DNA of 64,000 bases from Bacteroidota bacterium (GTDB lineage Bacteria > Bacteroidota > Bacteroidia > Chitinophagales > Saprospiraceae), in NCBI GenBank assembly GCA_018222965.1, contig JAAEZH010000010.1, forward strand, positions 62,001 through 126,000, read 5' to 3'. Below the pieces are notes generated by a model. It had not been told where the DNA came from. It made no database searches and saw only the letters and a program-made list of their open reading frames with translations. Position 1 is the stretch's first letter. Every line of letters begins with the position of its first letter. Below are positions 35,619 to 43,753 of this stretch, one piece after another. A program made the translations under genes and the position numbers.

Positions 35619-36044
35619 TTAATTTACTACTTTGAATTCTACCGTCTCGGTCACTTCCCCTTTTCCGGCTTCATGTCCCCAAACTTTAGCTTCGAGGACC
35701 CACTCAGTGTCTGGATCAACGTTTAACTCCAGGGTTTCTTCCATTTCGAAGAGGCCGTCGGTTTCGTGTACATGAGCTTCAGTCGGCATGTTGAAGATTT
35801 CCTCACTCTCATCCGCTTTATTGTATACCCGCACATTTACGTGGTGTACAGTTCCGCCATTGTGATCTTCCACATCCATTTTGATGGTGATGGTTTCACC
35901 CACTGTTTTGTCTGATTCATCGGGTGAATGCATGTGGATGTGATAAGCCGTTTCATCATCTCCATGCATATGTTCGTCTTCTTTGTCGCAGGAAGTAAAA
36001 ACGAACAACGTAGCTGCAAATAGGAATAATAAATTGCGTTTCAT
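35619..36044 (-). CDS. His/acid-rich lipoprotein, putative metal-related
   Basis: 141 residues. Lipobox LFVFTSC with Cys19. The mature part opens DKEDEHMHGDDE and contains many His residues (YHIHMHSPDES, GGTVHHVNV, EAHVHETDG) on a single Ig-like beta domain (VGETITIKMDVED ... TETVEFKVVN). The His clusters suggest metal binding. It is the last gene of a minus-strand set with a CxxCGC barrel-like protein (12 bp upstream) and a small Cys protein, an arrangement typical of Bacteroidota copper/heavy-metal loci. The role is inferred. Confidence 0.75.
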   Translation of the reverse strand: MKRNLLFLFAATLFVFTSCDKEDEHMHGDDETAYHIHMHSPDESDKTVGETITIKMDVEDHNGGTVHHVNVRVYNKADESEEIFNMPTEAHVHETDGLFEMEETLELNVDPDTEWVLEAKVWGHEAGKGEVTETVEFKVVN

Positions 36045-36056
36045 GACTATTTTTAT

Positions 36057-36947
36057 TTAAAGAATAATTGATAAGTGCATATTAAAACCGGGCTTTCGCC
36101 GAATTTCCCCTCCTGCAATCTGTTGTTGTACAGGGAGTTGAAGAGCGAATCCCATTAGTAGTCGATTTATATTACAGTCGAATCCGATACTGCTTACCAA
36201 GCTATGACCGCCCGTGCCGTGTACGGCTTCGTTTTGATAATAATCTGGTCTGATGATTTCCCACTGACCACCGAAATACGGCATCCAGTTTACCTTTTCG
36301 CCCTTGTGTACATAGCGCAAAAAACTGCCCAGGGCCCATTGGTTGCCGGATTCGTATCCCCAGTCTGCCACCTGAAACAATCCCAGTTGAGCAAAAGAGC
36401 TCCAGGAAAGGTTTTTGTAATTCACGTTTATACGTTGTAGGGCTTTAAAGGACCAAACTCCCCGACCGGGATAAAAGGCCACAGGTATTTCATCAAAATC
36501 CGGCATTACCTCGGCGTGCCTCCCCAGTGGGATGCCTGCTCCCAGCGAAGGTTCCAGACTTAGTGACGTATTTTCACCCAATTGGATATTTTCTACCCAG
36601 CCCAGAAACAGGCTTGGGTCGCCAATTCCGTGCGTATCGTATAAGGTTTCAGAATCCCGCTTTCTTAGGTTCACCTGATAGGGTAAATAGAGGCTTGCCC
36701 GAATCTTTTCCGTTAAAAAGAAGGCGGTAGTAATTTGAATTTGAGTCTGCTTGTCCTGACTGATATTATCTCCCGGCCGTTCCTGAAGGAACCGTACCAA
36801 CTGGTATTGCACGCGAGCATAATTGGATCGGCTGTATTCCAGCAACCCGCTGGAAGCACCACTGCTTACACATCCGCAAACATCACAGGCGTGTAATAAG
36901 GGAACCGTCGTCAGCATCAGGATCAAACAGCATAACTGTCTGAACAT
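36057..36947 (-). CDS. Outer-membrane beta-barrel-like protein with N-terminal CxxCGC motif
   Basis: 296 residues. Signal peptide ends near LLHA, followed at once by CDVCGCVSSG, a Cys-rich motif seen in a Bacteroidota family annotated loosely as 'transporter'. The remainder alternates hydrophobic/aromatic strands (YARVQYQLVRF, IRASLYLPYQVNL, LSLEPSLGAGIPLG, WSSFAQLGLFQVADWG, LLMGFALQLPVQQ) as in an outer-membrane barrel, ending in HLSIIL. Metal binding by the Cys motif is an inference. It lies 70 bp downstream of the Cys-containing small protein and 12 bp upstream of the His-rich lipoprotein. Confidence 0.78.
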   Translation of the reverse strand: MFRQLCCLILMLTTVPLLHACDVCGCVSSGASSGLLEYSRSNYARVQYQLVRFLQERPGDNISQDKQTQIQITTAFFLTEKIRASLYLPYQVNLRKRDSETLYDTHGIGDPSLFLGWVENIQLGENTSLSLEPSLGAGIPLGRHAEVMPDFDEIPVAFYPGRGVWSFKALQRINVNYKNLSWSSFAQLGLFQVADWGYESGNQWALGSFLRYVHKGEKVNWMPYFGGQWEIIRPDYYQNEAVHGTGGHSLVSSIGFDCNINRLLMGFALQLPVQQQIAGGEIRRKPGFNMHLSIIL

Positions 36948-37017
36948 GATTGATCGTTAACTTAAAAATGAAAATGGGTGTCAGTTAGACCCGAATGAGC
37001 CTGACTGTGGCTGTAAA

Positions 37018-37434
37018 TCAGGAAAGGACAATCCTTGGGGGATGGAAAACGGCCGCAAAGAAGTTGCCTGATTTGCGCGTTGAGTAGGAGAGTGGTTGGT
37101 TCTGGCTTTTGTTGGCTTTCGCCGAAAGGCTAAAAACAGCTGGAATCAAAAAGACAGATGCGCCCTGTAAGTCGGGAGCGTTGGTGTGCAAGCCTTCTTT
37201 TTCCTCTTCGTGAACCTCATCGAGCATTTGGCTGAGCTGGCAATTTGCAAAACAGTCCAAACTGGGCGTAAAACGATTGATACAACTGGTTTCAGTCAGT
37301 TTTTCCTGTTGGAAATGAAAAACAAGCTGAACGCTCAAATCTTTAAACTGGGAAAAGAGCAAACAAATAAGCGAGATAGCTACGAAAGACTTTCGCAACC
37401 AATCCGGAATGCTATTTCTGTTTTTTATTTGCAC
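37018..37434 (-). CDS. Small single-TM protein of the Bacteroidota metal-locus type
   Basis: 138 residues, apparently from GTG 37434; no ATG is available near the N-terminus. TM segment about 15-30 (FVAISLICLLFSQF), then the periplasmic CINRFTPSLDCFANCQLSQML, which resembles the 'CVN-x-C-x-GKC-x-L' pattern of small proteins that precede copper/heavy-metal transport genes in Bacteroidota. An acidic stretch (DEVHEEEKEG) follows. First of the three-gene minus cluster and divergent from the ASPIC lipoprotein. The 13-mer repeat occurs inside the gene at 37114-37126. Function unproven; the start codon is uncertain. Confidence 0.6.
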   Translation of the reverse strand: MQIKNRNSIPDWLRKSFVAISLICLLFSQFKDLSVQLVFHFQQEKLTETSCINRFTPSLDCFANCQLSQMLDEVHEEEKEGLHTNAPDLQGASVFLIPAVFSLSAKANKSQNQPLSYSTRKSGNFFAAVFHPPRIVLS

Positions 37435-37521
37435 ACAACAAATATAGAGTTAGGTCAGGGATTGTCAAACGCTATTAAGAGTTTTTGTCTTTCTAAAGCT
37501 ATTTTTGCCAAAAAAGAATAC

Positions 37522-39783
37522 ATGCGATTATTTAGCTGGCTAACTCTTTTTCTCAGTATTATTATTTCTTTGTTTGTGGTTTCCTGTTCTGATGTCGATA
37601 GGGAAAAAACGGACTCTGACTCCACTCCGGTGTCCTCCAATCCCAATGCTGAAATGGCCCGGCTTCTCGACAGCATTCGGATAAATACTGATCCGATGGA
37701 CAACTATTCCCTGAATGAAGCACGTGCAGGCATGATGATGAAACGGGCACAACAAATGTCTGATCCCAATGCCCGGTTTTCCATGATGTTTCAGGCATCT
37801 GTAGAAGAATTGCGTGCCGGCAACACTGAAAAAGCCATTAATCAGCTAAGCGGATTGGTAAAAGCTATGGAAGATGGCAATATGGGCCTCAATGATCAAA
37901 CAAAATTATTGTATGAAATGCAGGCGCTGGCTTATATGCGACTGGGAGAAGAGGAAAACTGTCTTGGCCGGCCAGATCCAAGCAGCTGTATTTTGCCCTT
38001 AAGTCCGGAGGCTCAGCATCAAATGACCCGGGGGTCTGAAACAGCCATTCCGATTTACCAACGCATCCTGGAAGCCTATCCGGATGACCTGCAAAGCCGT
38101 TGGTTACTAAATATTGCCTATATGACGCTGGGGCGATATCCTGAAGGAGTCCCGGCTCAATACCGGATTGATCCCGCTAATTTTAAACAGGGCGCAGGAG
38201 AAATTGATGTTTGGCAAAATAAGGCGATGGCGCTTAATGTAGCCGACAATGGCTTGAGTGGAAGTGTCGCCATGGATGATTTTAACAATGATTTACTGGT
38301 AGATCTTTTTGTTACCTCTTACGGTTTGGCCGACCCCTGTAAGTACTATATAAATACGGGAAATGGCTTTAGAGATGCGAGTAAAGAAGCTGGCCTGGAA
38401 GGGATTACCGGCGGGCTGAATGTTATTCATGCCGACTATGATAATGATGGTTTTCTGGATGTCCTTGTATTGCGTGGGGCCTGGTTTAATAAAAGCGGAG
38501 CGATCCCAAATTCTCTGTTGAGAAATAATGGAAACGGCACCTTTACCGATGTAACCAAATCGGCTGGCATTTTGTCTTTTCATCCGACGCAAACAGCTGT
38601 TTGGGCAGATTTCAACAACGATGGATTTCTGGATCTGTTTATTGGCAATGAAAGCACGAATGCCGGGAGTGAATTTCTTTCGCATCCCTGTGAGTTTTAC
38701 CTGAACCAGCAGGATGGTACCTTCAAAGATATCGCCGCAGATCTGGGATTAAATATCGAGAAATGGGTCAAATCTGTTAGTAGTGGAGACATCAACAATG
38801 ATGGTTTCCCGGATATTTATGTGTCCATTCCCGGCGAAGAAAACCTCTTTTTTTTGAATGAGGGCATCAACCCCGATGGAAGCTTAACAGGATTCCGGGA
38901 GATTGGGGCAGCGGCCGGTGTAAGGAAGCCCGTATTGAGTTTCCCTTCCTGGTTTTGGGATTTCAACCAGGACGGTTATGAAGACCTGATGGTGGTAAAT
39001 TATGATTTTCGAAATACCGGTTTTGCCGGCAGTTCATTATACCGTGATTTTGCCGGAGACAAACTGGGCGAAGAAGAAGTTCCTGCGCTGTATCAAAATA
39101 ATGGCGATGGCACCTTTAGTCGGATGACGGAAAAAATGGGAATCGATCATTCCATATTTGGGATGGGATCTAATTATGGCGACTTAAACAACGACGGGTG
39201 GCTGGACTTCTATATTGGTACGGGGACACCCGATTTTCGTTCTGTTATTCCAAACCGGATGTTTTTGAGTAAAGGGGGAGAAGGGTTTAGTGAAGTAACC
39301 ATGCAGGGATTTGGCCATATTCAAAAGGGACATGGTATTGCATTCGGAGATTATGACAATGATGGAGATGAGGATATATATGCCGTGATGGGAGGCGCTT
39401 ATGAGGGAGATATTTCCTGGAATGTGCTGTATGAAAATCCGGGCAATGATAACAACTGGATTGCTTTGAAACTATATGGCACTTCTTCCAACAGACACGC
39501 GATCGGAGCGCGAATCATATTGACAGTAAAAAATCCCGATGGAAGCAGTCGCAAAATTTATCGGACGGTGAGCACAGGCGCCTCTTTTGGGTCGAGTTCT
39601 CTGCGTCAAACCATTGGTCTGGGTAAGGCGGAGGAAATTGAAAGTATTGAAGTAATCTGGCCTGGAGAAACCCTGCCCGTTCGTTTTGAAGGGGAAGCAG
39701 TTCCCGGGGATTACCTGAAGATTAAGGAAGGACAAACGTCCATGCAGAAAATGGAATTGCCGGCGTTTGGGGTTTCCGGATAA
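37522..39783 (+). CDS. FG-GAP/VCBS repeat lipoprotein with ASPIC/UnbV domain
   Basis: 753 residues from ATG 37522. A perfect -7 box TATTTTTG (37500-37507) just upstream rules out a much longer frame that runs back over the minus-strand gene. Lipoprotein signal with Cys22 (SLFVVSC). Helical TPR-like region about 55-180. Then repeated calcium-loop FG-GAP blades: DFNNDLLVDLFV, DYDNDGFLDVLV, DFNNDGFLDLFIG, DINNDGFPDIYV, DLNNDGWLDFYIG, DYDNDGDEDIYA. The C-terminal ASPIC/UnbV domain is RHAIGARIILTV ... SSLRQTIGLGKAEEIESIEVIWP. It is a surface-exposed beta-propeller lipoprotein, probably calcium bound; family members are abundant in marine Bacteroidota with unknown ligands. A terminator follows. Confidence 0.9.
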   Translation: MRLFSWLTLFLSIIISLFVVSCSDVDREKTDSDSTPVSSNPNAEMARLLDSIRINTDPMDNYSLNEARAGMMMKRAQQMSDPNARFSMMFQASVEELRAGNTEKAINQLSGLVKAMEDGNMGLNDQTKLLYEMQALAYMRLGEEENCLGRPDPSSCILPLSPEAQHQMTRGSETAIPIYQRILEAYPDDLQSRWLLNIAYMTLGRYPEGVPAQYRIDPANFKQGAGEIDVWQNKAMALNVADNGLSGSVAMDDFNNDLLVDLFVTSYGLADPCKYYINTGNGFRDASKEAGLEGITGGLNVIHADYDNDGFLDVLVLRGAWFNKSGAIPNSLLRNNGNGTFTDVTKSAGILSFHPTQTAVWADFNNDGFLDLFIGNESTNAGSEFLSHPCEFYLNQQDGTFKDIAADLGLNIEKWVKSVSSGDINNDGFPDIYVSIPGEENLFFLNEGINPDGSLTGFREIGAAAGVRKPVLSFPSWFWDFNQDGYEDLMVVNYDFRNTGFAGSSLYRDFAGDKLGEEEVPALYQNNGDGTFSRMTEKMGIDHSIFGMGSNYGDLNNDGWLDFYIGTGTPDFRSVIPNRMFLSKGGEGFSEVTMQGFGHIQKGHGIAFGDYDNDGDEDIYAVMGGAYEGDISWNVLYENPGNDNNWIALKLYGTSSNRHAIGARIILTVKNPDGSSRKIYRTVSTGASFGSSSLRQTIGLGKAEEIESIEVIWPGETLPVRFEGEAVPGDYLKIKEGQTSMQKMELPAFGVSG

Positions 39784-39800
39784 AGAAAATTCCACCCGGT

Positions 39801-39836
39801 AAAAAAAGCCGCTCGCCTCAGGCGAACGGCTTTTTT
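39801..39836 (+). terminator. Rho-independent terminator after ASPIC lipoprotein
   Basis: AAGCCGCTCGCC-TCA-GGCGAACGGCTT stem with A-run before and T-run after, so it can act in both directions. Confidence 0.85.
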
Positions 39837-39839
39837 GTT

Positions 39840-39901
39840 GGGATAAATAAAAAAAGCCGCCCTTTTGGGGCGGCTCAATGCCTTGCGGAGGAGGAGGGAT
39901 T
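39840..39901 (-). repeat. Partial duplicate of tRNA-Ser 3' end plus terminator
   Basis: 62 bp matching 40008-40069 with two mismatches. It contains the terminator hairpin and the last 16 nt of tRNA-Ser (acceptor 3' strand through the T-stem), then diverges exactly in the T-loop. Confidence 0.8.
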
Positions 39902-40007
39902 ACCTGTGGTGATCCCCGTAATTGGGAACCTAGATCAAGGCATTACCTCCTTTCAGTCGGTCCGCTTTTAATTTACCCTGGCTTTTGGAAGCAAGCTTCC
40001 GGCGCCC

Positions 40008-40069
40008 GGGATAAATAAAAAAAGCCGCCCTTTTGGGACGGCTTAATGCCTTGCGGAGGAGGAGGGATT
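40008..40069 (-). repeat. Parental copy of the 62-bp tRNA-Ser 3'/terminator repeat
   Basis: Overlaps the 3' end of the intact tRNA-Ser gene. Offset from the partial copy is 168 bp. The 106 bp between them hold no recognisable gene. Confidence 0.8.
40015..40044 (-). terminator. Terminator of tRNA-Ser
   Basis: On the minus strand AAGCCGTCCC-AAAA-GGGCGGCTT followed by a T-run, 9 bp beyond the mature 3' end. Confidence 0.8.
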
Positions 40070-40138
40070 CGAACCCCCGGTACCTCGCGGTACGCCGGTT
40101 TTCAAGACCGGTGCATTCGACCACTCTGCCACTCCTCC
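40054..40138 (-). tRNA. tRNA-Ser (anticodon TGA)
   Basis: On the minus strand it begins GGAGGAGTGGCAGAGTGG and shows all four arms. Acceptor GGAGGAG pairs with CTCCTCC; D-arm GAGTGGTCGAATGC; anticodon loop CTTGAAA flanked by ACCGG/CCGGT-type stems; a long variable arm (GTACCGCGAGGTAC) typical of serine tRNAs; and the T-arm GGGGGTTCGAATCCCTC. Discriminator base G; CCA is not encoded. It decodes UCA and other UCN codons. Confidence 0.95.
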
Positions 40139-40292
40139 GTAGCATAATCAAGTATTCCGGGCAAAGAAAAGTTCCTTTTGGGAAATTACCTGATCGTTTT
40201 TTATCAAACGCGATCGCAAATGTAATAGAAAAGTTTAAAACTTAAAGCCTTTTTTAGGAGAAACAAAAATTAACAGAAAGTTAATGCAGCTC

Positions 40293-40324
40293 TTTGGTTA
40301 TCGTTGGGGGGCTTTCTACTTTTG
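40293..40324 (+). promoter_or_regulatory. Promoter of TonB-dependent receptor
   Basis: TTTG 40293-40296, a 20-bp spacer and TACTTTTG 40317-40324 match the Bacteroidota consensus fully. Predicted 5' UTR of about 25 nt before ATG 40354. Confidence 0.65.
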
Positions 40325-40353
40325 TACCGAATTATTAACTAAATCAATTCAAT

Positions 40354-43134
40354 ATGAAAAAGCTGTTTACCACACTCTTTTTCTTGCTTTCCGTTATCGC
40401 GGTAGGTTTGTCGCAGGGTTCTGTGACAGGTACAATCGTAGATGACGAAACGGATGAGGCGCTGATCGGTGCAACTCTCTTTATTAAAGGAGGAGACATT
40501 GGCACCGTTACAGACATTGACGGTAATTTCCGTCTGGCCAACATCCCGGCAGGCGAGCAGACGCTCGTAGTTTCTTATACCGGCTATGCCACACAGGAGA
40601 TTCCTGTTACAGTGGGCAGCGGTAATGTAGATCTCGGAGTTGTCCGTATGGGATTCGACGCGATCGGTCTTAAAGAAGTAAGTGTTATTGCTTCTATTGC
40701 TGTAGACCGTCGTACTCCGGTTGCTGCTTCAACCATCGGCTCTGCCGAAATCGAAGCAAAAGTCGGAAACCAGGAATTCCCGGAAGTTCTGAAAACTACT
40801 CCGTCCATCTACGCAACGAAGGGTGGTGGCGGTTTTGGTGATTCGCGTATTAACGTACGTGGATTCGACCAGCGCAACACAGCAGTAATGATCAACGGTA
40901 TTCCTGTCAATGACATGGAAAACGGTTGGGTTTACTGGTCTAACTGGGCTGGTTTGGCTGATGTTACCCGTACTATTCAGGTACAGCGTGGTCTTGGTGC
41001 TTCCAAGCTCGCGATCAACTCTGTTGGTGGTACGATCAACCTGATCACCAAAACAACTGACATGAACCGCGGCGGTTCTGTATTTACAAATGTAGGTAAC
41101 GATGGTTACCTCAAATACGGCCTTACTCTTTCTACCGGCCGTACGGAAAAAGGCTGGGCATTTACAGTGTCTGGTTCTCGTACAACAGGTAACGGGTATG
41201 TTGATGCAACCTATATCGATGCATGGTCTTACTTTGCCTCGATTGCAAAAGAACTCGGAACTGACCACCAGTTGGTGTTCACCGCTTTTGGTGCTCCTCA
41301 GCGTCACGGTCAGCGTTCTTTCCGTTCTCCACTAAACCAATTAGTACCTACTGATGGTGCTGACGCGAATGGCGACGGTGAAGTAACGGATGAAGAATAT
41401 ACCGATTTGATCGCCAGCTCAAATGCCGGTGATTTTGATGATCGCAATACTATTGGAAGTATTCGCTACAACTCTGATTGGGGTTACCTGAATGGCGAAA
41501 TTTTCAACTTCCGCGAAAACTTCTACCACAAGCCACAAATGGCTTTGAACTGGTACTGGACTCCCAGCAGCCGTACGTTGCTGACCACTTCTGCCTACCT
41601 CTCCTTCGGACGTGGTGGTGGATCTGGTGACCGTGGTTCTATTGATGGAAGAGGTTACTGGGGTTTCCGTGACGGAAACGGCCTGGTACGCGTTGATGAC
41701 ATCGTTGCCTGGAACCAGGGTACCGATGGATTGGAAGGATTCCCGGATAAGGGAAATGTAGACAATCCTAATTACGGATATGTTGCAGGTGAAAGAAACG
41801 GTTTGATCCGTCGTGCTTCTATGAATGAGCACAACTGGTATGGCGTACTTTCTTCTTTGAATACGGAACTTACTGACAATCTTAACCTGATCGTGGGTGT
41901 GGATATTCGTCAGTATGAAGGTCTCCATTACCGTCGGGTAAAAGATCTCCTCGGTAACGACATTTGGCTTGATCCTCGCGACGTAAACAACCAGGATGTT
42001 TCCATTGACATCAATGACGATGGCGAAATTGAAGGCTGGGAGACTGGCGGACTTGTGGAAGAAGATCCAGGTGACTTTGATGGTACAGAACAAAGTCAAA
42101 AGATCAACTACGATAATGATGGTATTGTTGGATGGCAAGGTGGATTTGCTCAGCTTGAGTATACTGCCGGTCTGGTCAATGTCTTCATTGGTGGTTCTGT
42201 TTCCAATACCTCTTACCAACGTGTAGAGCGCTTCTTGTATCCAATCGACACCGATCTGTCTACTTCAGATCGTTATAACTTCCTGGGTTACAATGCTAAA
42301 GCAGGTGGTAACCTGAATCTGAACGAGCACAACAACGTTTTTGTAAATGCAGGTATTTACAGCCGCGCGCCAAACTTTGATGTTGTGTTCCCGAACTTCA
42401 ACAATGAAGATGTGTTCCCGGATGCAGCCAACGAGAAAGTTCTTGCTTTCGAAGCTGGTTATGGTTTCATTACAAATGGATTCAAAGCCAACCTGAACGC
42501 ATACTATACCCAGTGGGACGATAAAACGCTTTTCCGCAGCTACAACGACCTGAACACAGGTGAACCTTTCTATGCAAACATTCCTGGCCTGAGTGCTGTG
42601 CACCAGGGAATCGAGCTTGAGTTTAGCTCTTCTCCATTCTCAGGATTCTTTGTAAATGGTTCTATGTCTTTGGGTGACTGGGAGTGGAAAAACAATGTGG
42701 AGGCCTTTATCTCCGACGACAACAACACCATCATCGATACAGTAAATGTATTTGCTGACGGGTTGAAAGTTGGTGATGCTGCTCAGTTTACCGGTTACCT
42801 CGGAGTGGGATATGAGTTTGATTTCGGTTTAAATATCGATTTCGACGGTTTCTACTATGATAACCTCTATGCACAGTTTGACCCTGCTGGTCGTACTTCT
42901 CCGGATGATGCTGGTGTTCAGGCGCTTCAGTTGCCTGCTTACATGCTGCTTAACGGTGGACTTGGCTACACAATCGATATTTCTGGTGTAACAGCTCGTT
43001 TCCGTCTGAATGTGTACAACATTCTCGATGAGCTTTACATTGTTGAAACCAATGATGCGTCTACGCTTGCTGCATCTGGTGGATTCTTCGGCTTCGGTCG
43101 TACCTGGTCTGCTGGTGTGAAGCTTGAGTTCTAA
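40354..43134 (+). CDS. TonB-dependent receptor with carboxypeptidase-regulatory-like N-domain
   Basis: 926 residues. Signal peptide 1-20 (LFTTLFFLLSVIAVGLSQ). CarboxypepD-reg-like domain 23-105 (GSVTGTIVDDETDEALIGATLFIKGG ... VVSYTGYATQEI). Plug domain about 120-235: VLKTTPSIYATKGGGGFGDSRINVRGFDQRNTAVMING, VNDMENGWVYWSNW, VQRGLGASKLAINSVGGTINLITK. A 22-strand barrel follows, ending SAGVKLEF with the terminal Phe of outer-membrane proteins. No SusD partner is adjacent, so it is closer to the iron/cofactor-type receptors than to a SusCD pair. Arg codons are dominated by CGT and Gly by GGT, unlike neighbouring genes, which suggests very high expression. Substrate unknown. Confidence 0.93.
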   Translation: MKKLFTTLFFLLSVIAVGLSQGSVTGTIVDDETDEALIGATLFIKGGDIGTVTDIDGNFRLANIPAGEQTLVVSYTGYATQEIPVTVGSGNVDLGVVRMGFDAIGLKEVSVIASIAVDRRTPVAASTIGSAEIEAKVGNQEFPEVLKTTPSIYATKGGGGFGDSRINVRGFDQRNTAVMINGIPVNDMENGWVYWSNWAGLADVTRTIQVQRGLGASKLAINSVGGTINLITKTTDMNRGGSVFTNVGNDGYLKYGLTLSTGRTEKGWAFTVSGSRTTGNGYVDATYIDAWSYFASIAKELGTDHQLVFTAFGAPQRHGQRSFRSPLNQLVPTDGADANGDGEVTDEEYTDLIASSNAGDFDDRNTIGSIRYNSDWGYLNGEIFNFRENFYHKPQMALNWYWTPSSRTLLTTSAYLSFGRGGGSGDRGSIDGRGYWGFRDGNGLVRVDDIVAWNQGTDGLEGFPDKGNVDNPNYGYVAGERNGLIRRASMNEHNWYGVLSSLNTELTDNLNLIVGVDIRQYEGLHYRRVKDLLGNDIWLDPRDVNNQDVSIDINDDGEIEGWETGGLVEEDPGDFDGTEQSQKINYDNDGIVGWQGGFAQLEYTAGLVNVFIGGSVSNTSYQRVERFLYPIDTDLSTSDRYNFLGYNAKAGGNLNLNEHNNVFVNAGIYSRAPNFDVVFPNFNNEDVFPDAANEKVLAFEAGYGFITNGFKANLNAYYTQWDDKTLFRSYNDLNTGEPFYANIPGLSAVHQGIELEFSSSPFSGFFVNGSMSLGDWEWKNNVEAFISDDNNTIIDTVNVFADGLKVGDAAQFTGYLGVGYEFDFGLNIDFDGFYYDNLYAQFDPAGRTSPDDAGVQALQLPAYMLLNGGLGYTIDISGVTARFRLNVYNILDELYIVETNDASTLAASGGFFGFGRTWSAGVKLEF

Positions 43135-43157
43135 GAACTTTTAGCATCTATATATTG

Positions 43158-43191
43158 AAGGCGCAATTCCTGTAAAGGAGTTGCGCCTTTT
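43158..43191 (+). terminator. Terminator after TonB receptor
   Basis: AAGGCGCAATTCC-TGTAAA-GGAGTTGCGCCTT followed by TT, 23 bp after the stop codon. Confidence 0.85.
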
Positions 43192-43730
43192 ATGTATGTG
43201 TGACCCGCTCCGCAGGTCATCTGTTATGATTACGAATTTGCTAGCAATTTTGGACCCGCTCCGCAGGTCCTGCTTTTCAATCCTGCACGGTCAAAGCTTC
43301 TTAAAGAGCACCGCTCAACGATAAACGCTCAACGCTCCACCAAATTCTTCTTTATGCCTTTCGGCGAAAGCCATAACAGGCGTGTACAGATATGTATGTG
43401 TGACCCGCTCCGCAGGTCATCTGTTATGATTACGAATTTGCTAGCAATTTTGGACCCGCTCCGCAGGTCCTGCTTTTCAATCCTGCACGGTCAAAGCTTC
43501 TTAAAGAGCACCGCTCAACGATAAACGCTCAACGCTCCACCAAATTCTTCTTTATGCCTTTCGGCGAAAGCCATAACAGGCGTGTACAGATATGTATGTG
43601 TGACCCGCTCCGCAGGTCATCTGTTATGATTACGAATTTGCTAGCAATTTTGGACCCGCTCCGCAGGTCCTGCTTTTCAATCCTGCACGGTCAAAGCTTC
43701 TTAAAAAGCACCGCTCAACGATAAACACTC
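43191..43730. repeat. 200-bp tandem repeat, 2.7 copies
   Basis: Copies at 43191-43390 and 43391-43590 appear identical base for base; a third, 43591 to about 43730, matches for some 140 bp, then diverges. Each unit carries two GACCCGCTCCGCAGGTC hairpins 48 bp apart and one TTCGGCGAAAGCC 13-mer. There is no coding frame across the units and no CRISPR-like repeat/spacer pattern. Confidence 0.9.
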
Positions 43731-43753
43731 AACGATAAACACTCAACACTTTC

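Noticed and set aside
39888-40000. Second tRNA gene next to tRNA-Ser
   Set aside because: Only the 16-nt 3' end matches; D-arm, anticodon arm and 5' acceptor strand cannot be formed.
41419-42219. 266-codon open frame antisense to the TonB receptor
   Set aside because: Composition follows the complementary strand of a highly biased gene; no domain or signal peptide. Same for 40729-41307 and 42265-42603.
40354-43134. SusC/SusD polysaccharide utilisation locus
   Set aside because: No SusD-like lipoprotein or CAZyme next to the receptor.
43191-43730. CRISPR array
   Set aside because: Units are 200 bp and entirely identical; no short repeats with unique spacers, no cas genes.
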